64,000 nt of DNA from Janthinobacterium sp. 61 (GTDB lineage Bacteria > Pseudomonadota > Gammaproteobacteria > Burkholderiales > Burkholderiaceae_D), in the NCBI RefSeq assembly GCF_002846335.1, contig NZ_PJMQ01000001.1, positions 992,001 through 1,056,000 of the forward strand. The letters are read 5' to 3'. Each line of letters starts with the position of its first letter. Position 1 is the first letter of the stretch. Both the position numbers and the translations under genes were made by a program. Positions 56,701 to 64,000 of the stretch are shown piece after piece. The notes under the pieces were generated by a model, which searched no databases, had not been told where the DNA came from, and saw only the letters and a program-made list of their open reading frames with translations.

Positions 56701-59700
56701 AAGTCGCCAAGGCCCAGGCTGCTGCGGCCCAGCAGGGTGCCCAAGCGCAAATCAAGTCCTATGGCGACATGGCCGGCGCAGCCAAAGGATTCTTCAAGGA
56801 AAACACCGCAGGCTATCGAGCAATGGAAGGTGCTGAAAAAGCCTATCGCGCCGTCGAAATGGCTATGGCGATTGAATCAATGGTGAAAAAACTGTTCACC
56901 GTTACCGCCGTCACGACTGCCACGGTGGGTGGCGAGGCTGCGAAAGCGGCGGCGGTGCAGGCTGGCGTGGCCACGCAACTGGCTGCCGATACCGTCAAAG
57001 GCACGTCCGCAGCAGCGGTGGCAGTGGCAACCCAGGCGCAGGGCGATCCTTACAGTGCCTGGATTCGCATGGCTGCAATGGCGGCCGCGATGGCGGCCCT
57101 GGGCTTCGCCGTCTCTGGCGGTGGCGGATCGGATACGACGGCCAAGGACCGCCAGGCCGCCACCGGCACCGGTTCTATCTTGGGCGACTCGTCCGCAAAG
57201 TCGGAATCGATCGCGCACAGCCTGGCCATCATGGAGAAGAACTCCGGGCTGGGCCTAGCGCACACCATTTCGATGGACTCGTCCCTCAAGCAGATGGTGG
57301 CCGGCATCGGTAACTTGTCCGGCCTGTTGGCGCGCTCCGGTGTGACTACTGCTGGCGGCGGCGCCGCGGCTGGCGTGCAAACCGGCACGACCACGCTGGG
57401 CGGCAGCCTGGGCATGGCCGCTGGCACGCTGGCGGGTGGCGTCGGTGGCGCTGCACTCGGCACATACCTGGGAATGGGTATGGCGGCCATTGGCGGCCCG
57501 CTAGGCTTGGCCGTTGGGTCTGTGCTCGGTTCGGTGCTCGGTGGCGTTGTGTCGAAACTGTTCAATACATCGACATCGATTAAGGACCAAGGCATCACCG
57601 GCAAGGCCATGTCACTAGGGAATGTGGACGAGCTGGGCTTCATTGCTCAGGCCTACGCAGACGTCAATACGAAGAAAAAGGTGTTCGGCATCAGCTACAG
57701 CAGCAAGGACAGCACGCAAACCGCTGCGCTGTCAGACGAAATGAACGACCAGTTCAGCATGATCATCAGCAGTATGGGGCAGACCATCCGCAGCGCGGCC
57801 GACGTGCTGGGCTTGGGCGGCGATGCGTTCAATGCAAAGCTGAACACCTTCGTGGTCGACTTGGGCAAGATCAGCTTGAAAGACCTGAAGGGCGAAGAGC
57901 AGCAGAAAGCGCTGGAAACGGCGTTTTCCAAGCTTGGCGACGACATGGCCAAGTTCGGTGTGGCAGGCCTGCAGCAGTATCAAGCTGTAGGTGAGGGCTA
58001 CCTGGAAACCTTGGCGCGTGTTGCCAATGATTACATGCAGGTGACCGACGTGCTGGCCGTGCTGGGCAAGTCGTTCAATACCACCGGCCTGGGGGCGGTG
58101 GCGCTGAGTGAAAGCCTGATCGCTGCGGCCGGCGATCTCGAAAAGCTGACCAGTGGCACCAGCTATTTCGTCGAGAACTTCCTGACGGAAGCGGAGCGCA
58201 TGGCTCCGATTACCAAGTCGGTGAACGACGCCATGGGCAAGCTGGGGCAGTCGGGCGTGTCCACGGTCGAGCAGTTTAAGGCCCTGGTGTTGGCGCAGGA
58301 CATGAACACGGCCGCTGGCCAGGCCATGTATGCGCAGCTGATTGCCATCGCGGAGCCGTTCAAGAAGGCGGCCGATTACGCGGCTGAGCTGGCGGCGGCC
58401 ACTGGCGACTTTGCTGCAGTAGCAAAGACGGCCAGCGAAATCGCCAGCGAGCGGCGCGACCTGCAATCGCAGTATGACGAGCTGACCATGACGTCGATTC
58501 AGCTGCGCGAGAAAGAGCGTGCCGCCATTGCCGTCAGCAATCTGGCCCTGTACGACAGCGTGATTGCTCTCAAGGACAAAAAATCGGCAGAGGAAGCGGC
58601 GACGGCGGCAACGCAGGCGGCAGCCGCTGCTGCCTCGGGCCTGTTATCGGCGGTCGATGCGGCATTTGCCACACTGCAAACCGTGGTCGGCCGTGAGAAG
58701 ACGGCGCTGGCCAAGGCGAATGAGATCGCGGCAAAGGCGATGCAGATCCGGATCGACAACGAAACGGCGGCGCTGGCGAAGCACAAGTCGCTGCGCGATG
58801 CGCTCAAGTCGAGTCTCGACCAAATGAACGTGTCGGGCACGATGGAGGATATGGGCCGTGCCAGCGCTCAGGCGCAGATCGCGGCAGTCCTGGCCAGCGT
58901 CAAGGCTGGCGGCGCGCTGCCTGATGCCGACACGCTGAAAGATGCGCTGTCAAGCGTGACGAAGGATGCTAGCGACAAGTTCGCCACCTACGACGACTAC
59001 CTGGTCGATTTCTACAGGACGCAGAACGACATCGCGGCATTGGGGAAATTGACTGATTTCTCGCTGTCGGTCGAGCAGAAAACGCTGGATCTGCTTCAGG
59101 CGCAGAAAGATGCCAGCCAAGTGGCCTACGAGGCGGAAGTGGCGCGCCTGGACGGTATCCTGGAAACGGCGCGCTCGCAGATCGATGTGCTCAAGGGCAT
59201 CGATACCACCTCGCTGTCGATCCTGCAGGCGATAGCAGGCCTGGCCAGTGCGATGACGGCAGCGCAGGCCAATTCGAGTGTGGGCGCATTGGCGGGCATC
59301 AACAATGCCTACCAGGCTGCGCTGGGCCGTGCGCCTGAAAAAGCTGGCATGGACTACTGGGGCGGCCTGGCCAACAGCGGCACGTCGATAGGCGATATCG
59401 TTTCCGGCATCAAGAATTCGCCAGAGGCGCAGGCGCAGGCACTCTACAAATCGGTGATGGGGCGAGCAGGCGACGCGGCCGGCATTGATTACTGGACCAA
59501 TGTACTTGCCGGTGGCTCGTCCATCGACCAGGTGCGGGCCGCGATGATGGGCAGCGCCGAGTACCAGAAATTGCATTCGTTTGATGTGGGCACTAATTAC
59601 TTGCCATCCGACATGCTTGCCCAGGTACACGAGGGTGAACGCATCATTCCCGCCGCCGACAACCGCGAGTTGATGGCGCGCCTGAGCAGCCCGGCGTCGA

Positions 59701-59882
59701 ACAACGACGCGCTGGCTGCTGAGGTGCGTGAGCTGCGCCGCGAGAACAGGGAGATGCGCGCGATGATGGAGTCGCATCTGTACGCCATCGCCAAAAACAC
59801 GCTCAACGCGGCCGACTCGCTAGAAGGCGCCGCGAATGGCGACATGCCGCTGACCACCAAGAAAGTTGAGGAGACTGCATGA
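53739..59882 (+). CDS. tape measure protein with C-terminal DUF4214 units
   Basis: The 2047-residue protein sets tail length. It has helical repeats in the N-terminal 250 residues, a tape-measure core (SRFGGSMMVLGEQTGAAGLL, AAIGTVVYAMVKGAGEQREM), long coiled coils (about 560-1000) and hydrophobic glycine-rich stretches (about 1080-1280, GGVGGAALGTYLGMGMAAIG). Residues about 1857-1945 contain two DUF4214 units: YQAALGRAPEKAGMDYWGGL and YKSVMGRAGDAAGIDYWTNV. It then ends with a tail-tip-type coiled coil. DUF4214 is otherwise known from large surface and RTX proteins such as the adhesin at 3271. Confidence 0.9.
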   Translation: MPDIAELGLSIDTRQLEQGAEAMDRLGVASESVEKKVDSATTAIDKLGKASADAKGKTAEGAAAVDAVGEAGARVVQKVDAATASIDAMGATATRIRTVFLGGSNTLDGFMGSSMGVWRSSEAAAAGIDSLGNATERTWKKQADYNGAMADTTRIMRQAADAARTLEESNHRMLMQLQREIDTFGMARGELERYRAAELGLGSAVQTKAAALGNSIDAMHREERAARDAAGAQDRAAAAGDRFIKSLQDQVATLGMTTQQLQTYRAAQLGVSDAAAPLINKLAETGEGAKKAGGHMEGFSFQSASAKRELLVLAHELSQGQFSRFGGSMMVLGEQTGAAGLLFSAAGLAALGLAAAIGTVVYAMVKGAGEQREMNNALISTSNYAGVTSDRLNEMAHAATEAGGSIREAKKVVTELAGTGKFTGDQIAYISEAVIALEHAGSSSIKKTIAEFESLAVQMTGNGARSTEAITRAALKLDDTYHFLTIEVYAHIRALEKEGDQKAASALATSEFAKATKDGAEQMAKNLGSVATAWHSVTEAIGEAMSAIGDFAKKGSLSKDVDSYGFRLSEFDRELKESNVRLGRAPDAISPEMDATRTKIVLGLTAAVEKLNIAEAEAIGKGKEQQDKSAMLHDLQRMQAADDKRKEEALGRLNVELEKNLKTEEKIRASKTNDPLLLAMIAPDAIEARRLATIKEYSKKPTAAKVDQAENTAMADHLARIQDDVNAEKANIDLLTKMNEMFHKAGRLGDEEYFKNKRDYAQATAAEEINGYTVQIAALRAHHSATAAEAAKHAKQINDLTGKRAAAEAQADKATQLLDTEEMLRKDALGEAAVKATNKEVNAINAQIAAVEEQIRAYGMLPAQKTALAVADLEEQKAALAGFENNDKVIDGINRKIEAMKRLGIVQGKASTQEQGGDVAKAKELLDILTAVDTATKSAAQGMAASFGAVGTAIGGLTTALSGYAVQQQAIAAQLAAATKDAYGDPTKVAKAQAAAAQQGAQAQIKSYGDMAGAAKGFFKENTAGYRAMEGAEKAYRAVEMAMAIESMVKKLFTVTAVTTATVGGEAAKAAAVQAGVATQLAADTVKGTSAAAVAVATQAQGDPYSAWIRMAAMAAAMAALGFAVSGGGGSDTTAKDRQAATGTGSILGDSSAKSESIAHSLAIMEKNSGLGLAHTISMDSSLKQMVAGIGNLSGLLARSGVTTAGGGAAAGVQTGTTTLGGSLGMAAGTLAGGVGGAALGTYLGMGMAAIGGPLGLAVGSVLGSVLGGVVSKLFNTSTSIKDQGITGKAMSLGNVDELGFIAQAYADVNTKKKVFGISYSSKDSTQTAALSDEMNDQFSMIISSMGQTIRSAADVLGLGGDAFNAKLNTFVVDLGKISLKDLKGEEQQKALETAFSKLGDDMAKFGVAGLQQYQAVGEGYLETLARVANDYMQVTDVLAVLGKSFNTTGLGAVALSESLIAAAGDLEKLTSGTSYFVENFLTEAERMAPITKSVNDAMGKLGQSGVSTVEQFKALVLAQDMNTAAGQAMYAQLIAIAEPFKKAADYAAELAAATGDFAAVAKTASEIASERRDLQSQYDELTMTSIQLREKERAAIAVSNLALYDSVIALKDKKSAEEAATAATQAAAAAASGLLSAVDAAFATLQTVVGREKTALAKANEIAAKAMQIRIDNETAALAKHKSLRDALKSSLDQMNVSGTMEDMGRASAQAQIAAVLASVKAGGALPDADTLKDALSSVTKDASDKFATYDDYLVDFYRTQNDIAALGKLTDFSLSVEQKTLDLLQAQKDASQVAYEAEVARLDGILETARSQIDVLKGIDTTSLSILQAIAGLASAMTAAQANSSVGALAGINNAYQAALGRAPEKAGMDYWGGLANSGTSIGDIVSGIKNSPEAQAQALYKSVMGRAGDAAGIDYWTNVLAGGSSIDQVRAAMMGSAEYQKLHSFDVGTNYLPSDMLAQVHEGERIIPAADNRELMARLSSPASNNDALAAEVRELRRENREMRAMMESHLYAIAKNTLNAADSLEGAANGDMPLTTKKVEETA

Positions 59883-61021
59883 TTATTCTGGACCCGATTG
59901 CCGTGTCCGACGCTGGTGTATTTGTCAGCTCAAACGTGCCGGAGGACGACTACCCGGCGCAGAGCCTGACGAAAGTGTATGTGGCCGGCGAGCGCGTGAT
60001 TGATCCTGCCACGCACACGGTTTCCGAATCGAAGGTTGGCGTGAGCAGCGCCGTCACCGTGTCCATCGCCTCGCCAGGCATCGTCACATGGGTGGCGCAT
60101 GGGCAGGCAGCCGGCACGCCGGTGTCGTTTGGCACGACCGGCGCGTTGCCGACAGGCCTGATGGCTGGCGCCACCTATTACGTGCTGAATCCGGCCGTCA
60201 ATACCTTCAACCTCAGCGCGACGGTGGGCGGCGCTGCCATCGCGCTGACGGGCAGCCAATCAGGTGTGCACACCGCCAGCGCGGGCCTGAACGTCAACAA
60301 ACCACTGAGCGACACGACGTACTGGCTGCTGAAAGGTGCAACAAATCGCTGGAAAATGGTCGACGCCTACAACAACACGCAGACCGAGCGCGCCGAATCT
60401 ATCGTGCTCACACTCAAACCGCATGCCATCGCGCAGGGCATTTACCTGGGCAATCTGGACGCGGCAGAGGTGGTTATCACGTCCACCGATCCGGCGGCCG
60501 GCGTGGTCTACCAGCAGGCATTCAGCCTGATCGTGTCGAGTTCCGGCAGCAGCATGTATCGCTGGCTGTTTAACCGGCGGCGCCGCAGGACGAGTTTTCT
60601 GGCGCTCGATCTGCCCCTGTATTACAACGCGGCAGTGACGATTGCCATCAACAACCCCGGCGGCATTGCCAAATGCGGCATGTGTTGCATCGGGCCTATC
60701 GAAGAAATTGGCGGCACGGAATATGGCCTGGGCCGGGATTTCAAGGATTGGTCGACGACGAAATTCAATTTCGACGGTACCAGCGAGACCACGGAGAGGG
60801 GCTTTTCCAAGCGCATGTCGCTCGATCTGATCATCGATAACGACCAGATCGAGTATGCGCATGAGCGCATGGAGGGGCTGCGGCAGAAAACCATTGTCTA
60901 CATCGGTGCCACTGTATATGGCGGTTTTACGGTCGTTTGCGGCAAATTTTCGTCGCTCAAGAGCGTTATCGCAGGCGTCACACATTCAAAAATGGCGATG
61001 CAAATTGAAGGAACAGTGTAA
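59879..61021 (+). CDS. tail tip protein with inserted adhesin-type domain
   Basis: The 380-residue protein overlaps the tape measure by 4 bases. Residues 1-50 (MIILDPIAVSDAGVFVSSNV) and 100-380 (DTTYWLLKGATNRWKMVDAY, QGIYLGNLDAAEVVITSTD, RRRTSFLALDLPLYYNAAVT, RGFSKRMSLDLIIDNDQIEY) form the tail protein. Between them is an accreted beta domain, VTWVAHGQAAGTPVSFGTTG ... YYVLNPAVNTFNLSATVGG, which occurs by itself in many phage fibres. It is probably distal tail or baseplate-hub related. Confidence 0.7.
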   Translation: MIILDPIAVSDAGVFVSSNVPEDDYPAQSLTKVYVAGERVIDPATHTVSESKVGVSSAVTVSIASPGIVTWVAHGQAAGTPVSFGTTGALPTGLMAGATYYVLNPAVNTFNLSATVGGAAIALTGSQSGVHTASAGLNVNKPLSDTTYWLLKGATNRWKMVDAYNNTQTERAESIVLTLKPHAIAQGIYLGNLDAAEVVITSTDPAAGVVYQQAFSLIVSSSGSSMYRWLFNRRRRRTSFLALDLPLYYNAAVTIAINNPGGIAKCGMCCIGPIEEIGGTEYGLGRDFKDWSTTKFNFDGTSETTERGFSKRMSLDLIIDNDQIEYAHERMEGLRQKTIVYIGATVYGGFTVVCGKFSSLKSVIAGVTHSKMAMQIEGTV

Positions 61022-61702
61022 ATGATCACAAAATTGATGGATGGCCTGCCGAATCAGTCGATGGCACAGGGGCCATTTGACGAGGCGGTAGCCAAATACA
61101 TGGCCGATCTGCCCCTACGAGGCGCGGAGGAAAACGCCCTGTTGGCGGATGTGAGTACCAAACAGGCGCTGGCGAGCGATGCGGCCGTCAGTGCCACGGC
61201 TTCGGCCAGCACTGCCAAGGCATCTGCCGATGCCGCCGTGTTGGCCTCTGGCGTGAGCGAGTGGGTCGGCGGTACGACTTACGCAAGGGGCGTGTCGGCC
61301 TGGAGTCCCGTCACTTTCCAGACCTACCGCCGCAAAACGGCGGGTGCGGGAGCGCTCGATCCATCGCTGGACCCTGCAAACTGGCAGGCTTTGGCGAGGC
61401 AATCGACGTTCACGCCGGTAGCAGTAGCTGCGCTGAACATTGACCTCTCCCTGGGCAGCTATTTCACCAAAACTGTGACAGCTAGTTCGACATTCACTTT
61501 CTCGAATGTACCTGCCGGTGGCTCCAGCTTCCTCCTGAAAATACGGCTCGATGGTGGCAGCATCGCTTTGCCTGCATCTGTGCGCCCCGCCAATGGCTCG
61601 ATACCGCCGCTTACCTTGGGTAAAACCCATCGGCTGATGTTCGAGTCCGACGATGGCGGCGCGACGTGGGCGCTGGTAGTTGCCCCCAATTTTGCTAATT
61701 AA
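61022..61702 (+). CDS. tail fibre-like protein
   Basis: The 226-residue protein starts two bases after its neighbour's stop. An Ala/Ser-rich helical stalk (SDAAVSATASASTAKASADA) is followed by WVGGTTYARGVSAWSPVTFQ (a common fibre/carbohydrate-binding turn) and a beta-sandwich region (STFTFSNVPAGGSSFLLKIR, LGKTHRLMFESDDGGATWAL). It fits a trimeric fibre shaft and base for the tip protein. Confidence 0.72.
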   Translation: MITKLMDGLPNQSMAQGPFDEAVAKYMADLPLRGAEENALLADVSTKQALASDAAVSATASASTAKASADAAVLASGVSEWVGGTTYARGVSAWSPVTFQTYRRKTAGAGALDPSLDPANWQALARQSTFTPVAVAALNIDLSLGSYFTKTVTASSTFTFSNVPAGGSSFLLKIRLDGGSIALPASVRPANGSIPPLTLGKTHRLMFESDDGGATWALVVAPNFAN

Positions 61703-61711
61703 GAGGTAGGT

Positions 61712-62587
61712 ATGGACACAACAGTATTTCGCGTGGCGATGGGCGCGGCTGGCTCGACCACAGTTCCGGGGCAGCAGGCATTTACCGTCCCGGGCACTTA
61801 CAGCCTCACCGTTGCGCGTGACACCTACCTACTGAGCGTCGTCCTGATTGGCGGTGCCTCTGCCGCTACCGTCCCGTTTAGCACGACGGAGTTTGGCCTC
61901 GGGGGCAATGGCGGCAGCCTGCGATGGATTAAGGACCTGCCTGTTACGCCGGGCGAGGTTTTGACGGTGGTAGTCGGCAAGGGTGGAGCACCAGGTATCT
62001 CTGGTGAGAGCTCATTCCTAAAGCGCGGTACGTTAAATCTCTTGGTCGCCGCAGGAGGCAATCGGACTGATTCAACCCCATTTGGTCCAGGCCCGTACGG
62101 AGGCGTAGTAGGCGGCGGAAATGGCGGACCTGGCGGCATACTAGGGAGCCATCAGAATGGACCACGTGGCGGGGGTGGTGGCGGTGCTGGGGGTTATTCT
62201 GGCGATGGCGGGAAAGGGGCATCAGCACCGAGTACCTACGCCACCAATGGTAGTGGGGGGGGCGGTGGTGGTGGCGGATGGGGCGGGCAGGGCGCAGGGG
62301 CTAGTGGCGGCGGTGGTGTTGGGCTGCTTGGGGAGGGTGTGAGCGGAGTCGGTAACGACGTTTCGGGCGGCACTGGCGGATCAGGCGGGGCGGCAGGCTC
62401 CAGCGCTACCTATAGCGGCGCGTATAACACTAGCGGCGTGGGAGGCACATATGGTGGGGCTTCAGGCGGTGCAGGCAGCCCGGTAACCATGAACTACGCT
62501 AGCGTAGGCCCGTCCTCTGGCGGGGCCGGTCGAGTCATTTGGGGTCCTGGCCGCTCGTATCCATCAACAAGAACAGCAGACGAGTAA
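61712..62587 (+). CDS. glycine-rich receptor-binding tip protein
   Basis: The 291-residue protein has a small beta-sandwich (FTVPGTYSLTVARDTYLLSV, TPGEVLTVVVGKGGAP). About 150 residues of Gly-rich sequence follow (GGVVGGGNGGPGG, RGGGGGGAGGYSG and similar). Such glycine-rich sheets form polyglycine helices in T-even gp38-type adhesins and set host range. GAGGT precedes the ATG. DNA over it is strongly G-biased. Confidence 0.75.
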   Translation: MDTTVFRVAMGAAGSTTVPGQQAFTVPGTYSLTVARDTYLLSVVLIGGASAATVPFSTTEFGLGGNGGSLRWIKDLPVTPGEVLTVVVGKGGAPGISGESSFLKRGTLNLLVAAGGNRTDSTPFGPGPYGGVVGGGNGGPGGILGSHQNGPRGGGGGGAGGYSGDGGKGASAPSTYATNGSGGGGGGGGWGGQGAGASGGGGVGLLGEGVSGVGNDVSGGTGGSGGAAGSSATYSGAYNTSGVGGTYGGASGGAGSPVTMNYASVGPSSGGAGRVIWGPGRSYPSTRTADE

Positions 62588-62595
62588 GGAAGACC

Positions 62596-63084
62596 ATGTT
62601 TTATCAGCCAGCAACAAGCACTATTTTTACAGACCACAGCGCGATTCGTCGCGTCCTGACAAACGTTCTGTTCCCAGACGCGATCACCGACGACATGCTC
62701 GAATATCACGGCATCGTGACGTTGGGAGGCAGCGCGCCTACCGTCGCTCCCGGGCAGATAGCCGAATGCGGCGCCGTGGAGATGGTCGGGGGCGTGTGGA
62801 CGATGACCTGGACGGTGCGCGTGGAAACGCAGGATGAGAATCGGGCACGAGTGCCGCAAAAAGTCAGCCGCCGGAAGGGCCGCCTGGCGCTGCTGCTGGC
62901 AGGCAAACTTGACCAGGTGCCGCTAGTTATCGCTGCCATCGAGGACGAGACAAAGCGGCGCCTGGCGCAGATCGAATGGGATGATGCGCAGGACTACGAG
63001 CGGTGGCACCCGCTGGTGGTGCTGATAGGGGCCGCCCTGGATCTGGATCTCGACGCGCTGTTCATCCACGCGGACACGCTGTAA
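62596..63084 (+). CDS. tail fibre-associated (assembly) protein
   Basis: The 162-residue protein (MFYQPATSTIFTDHSAIRRV, FPDAITDDMLEYHGIVTLGG, MTWTVRVETQDENRARVPQK) is followed by a helical end (QIEWDDAQDYERWHPLVVLI). Proteins of this size directly after a fibre gene usually help its folding or attachment; the two-part structure fits but no named family is certain. GGAAGACC precedes the ATG. Confidence 0.6.
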   Translation: MFYQPATSTIFTDHSAIRRVLTNVLFPDAITDDMLEYHGIVTLGGSAPTVAPGQIAECGAVEMVGGVWTMTWTVRVETQDENRARVPQKVSRRKGRLALLLAGKLDQVPLVIAAIEDETKRRLAQIEWDDAQDYERWHPLVVLIGAALDLDLDALFIHADTL

Positions 63085-63434
63085 AGCGCCTCAGCCTCCT
63101 GGCCGTCTGGCTGGCCTGCATTGGCGCGGCCGTGCTCACGCTGCTGCGCATGCTCTGGTCGATTCTGTCGAATCCGGCCAAAGCGCTGCGCATCGTCGTG
63201 GCGCTGGACCGGGCGGGCAATGCCGCCGCCAATGGTGTCGAAACCGAAACGCTCAGCAGCCGCGACAACCGGGCGCGCGCCGAGAGTATCAGCCCTCGCC
63301 CGCCGCTGCCGCTGCCGGACAATCGAAGTTGGCCAGCAGGTCTGCGATGTAGCCGGTCTTGGCGCACTCCATGGCCACCTCGGTTATTAGGGTGCGAAAT
63401 TCGGCCAGGTCGCCCAGGCCTTCTCGCACAATAG
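63003..63434 (+). pseudogene. small membrane protein with lost start and disrupted 3' end
   Basis: The frame after the fibre gene encodes VKRLSLLAVWLACIGAAVLT (a membrane helix), then LRMLWSILSNPAKALRIVVA, LDRAGNAAANGVETETLSSR and DNRARAE. The DRxxNxxxxGxxxETxSSR block is a familiar small phage protein near lysis genes. At its beginning the bases read GTAAAG. GTGAAG would give a GTG start overlapping a TGA stop, the usual junction in this phage, so one G-to-A change may have removed the start. From 63289 the frame runs into an opposite-strand gene. Confidence 0.5.
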
Positions 63435-63837
63435 GCACCGGTGTATGTCGGTCAACGATACGCCCGCACACGTTGACGATTTTGGTCGGCCGGGCTACCC
63501 AATCCGCGTGCGCGATGAATTTATCGCGCTTGAACATCACCAGGTCGTGAAGCGGCATGCGGTTTGCCAACGCGTCGATCTTACTGGCGACGATGCAACG
63601 ATCAGCGTCTCCCTTTGATTGACTGTACTTATAAGGGCGGCAGTAAGCCACAATGGCCGCAATGAGCAACCCCTCACAATGGTCAAAAAACTCACTGGTG
63701 CCGCGATCTTGCTGCAGCCGATCCAGTTCGTCGTGGGCATCTAAATAGCGCAAGGCGTCCTGCATGTCACGCACGGCAAGCGCCAGGCGATTGGTGGAAG
63801 GGTCTTGCTTGATACCCTGAGGCTGGTCATTGTTCAT
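63289..63837 (-). CDS. HEPN-like moron at the right end
   Basis: The 182-residue protein starts at an ATG with GGAG 5 bases upstream (MNNDQPQGIKQDPSTNRLAL). It is helical throughout. It contains FFDHCEGLLIAAIVAYCRPY and LVMFKRDKFIAHADWVARPT; the RDKFIAH piece is an R-x5-H motif like that of HEPN RNases and abortive-infection proteins. It interrupts the end of the phage membrane-protein gene and opposes phage transcription. That suggests acquired cargo, possibly antiphage, but the fold call rests on this motif. Confidence 0.65.
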   Translation of the reverse strand: MNNDQPQGIKQDPSTNRLALAVRDMQDALRYLDAHDELDRLQQDRGTSEFFDHCEGLLIAAIVAYCRPYKYSQSKGDADRCIVASKIDALANRMPLHDLVMFKRDKFIAHADWVARPTKIVNVCGRIVDRHTPVPIVREGLGDLAEFRTLITEVAMECAKTGYIADLLANFDCPAAAAAGEG

Positions 63838-64000
63838 AAAGTCTCCGATAAATAAACGGTACTGGCTCTTGCCACCCACATAATGCTCGTTCCACGGGTG
63901 TCAGTCACTAGTAAAGCAACTACTCGCACTCAGCTTCGTGTTTTCACACACGCCAACCCGGTTTTACGTTCCGTTGCTTCTGGAACCCCAGCCTGCTGAC
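63838..64000. other. right edge, upstream region of the HEPN-like gene
   Basis: These last 160 bases hold no supported gene. They should contain the promoter of the leftward HEPN-like gene. No copy of the attachment core or of the GGGCGAAA repeats is present, so prophage B continues beyond the window. Confidence 0.5.

Overview
The window looks like a chromosome segment of a betaproteobacterium of the Oxalobacteraceae type (Janthinobacterium, Massilia or Duganella). It has high GC, a ratA-rnfH pair at the left edge, a PEP-CTERM exosortase substrate and a large bacterial-Ig/DUF4214 surface protein. Almost everything right of 0.7 kb is mobile. I read it as two prophages integrated in tandem at one attachment site downstream of rnfH. 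Prophage A (about 0.7-7.7 kb) is reduced to fragments. Prophage B (about 7.7 kb to beyond the right edge) looks nearly intact, and its right attachment site is off the window.

Layout. 1-617: chromosomal ratA and rnfH. 710-7732: prophage A remnant, holding an integrase C-terminus, a cytosine methyltransferase fragment, two virion-gene fragments with a PEP-CTERM gene between them, a second P4-type integrase fragment and a 1264-residue adhesin. 7774-20777: leftward early operon of prophage B with int, xis, many small genes joined by ATGA/GTGA overlaps, an RdgC-FtsK-gamma fusion, a YqaJ exonuclease and RecT. 20804-23571: immunity region, with paired operators, a LexA-type repressor, a lipoprotein gene and a candidate structured RNA. 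23578-36208: rightward early region with Cro, small regulators, Rha, cytosine methyltransferase, PAPS-reductase-like protein, Ref-like nuclease, helicase-methyltransferase and replication genes. Opposite-strand morons are inserted at gene junctions. 36313-37825: an FNR regulator and an FNR-box promoter with a small target gene. 38220-39187: a Q-like antiterminator, a late promoter and a terminator. 39692-63084: late genes (metallopeptidase, terminase, portal, MuF-like protein, scaffold, capsid, neck, tail tube, frameshifted tail chaperone, 2047-residue tape measure, tail tip and fibres). 63003-63837: a damaged membrane-protein gene and a HEPN-like moron.

How it works together. The repressor and Cro act on paired 11-bp palindromes at both early promoters. 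RecT/exonuclease/RdgC and the Ref-like nuclease form the recombination module. The methyltransferases and the PAPS-reductase-like protein are candidate DNA-modification or anti-restriction functions. Q is expected to switch on the late operon, which encodes a long-tailed siphovirus particle. Morons with their own signals are scattered through it: a lipoprotein, an FNR regulon, a DUF1413 gene with its own promoter and terminator, secreted proteins and a HEPN-like protein. No tRNA, rRNA, CRISPR array or endolysin gene was recognised.
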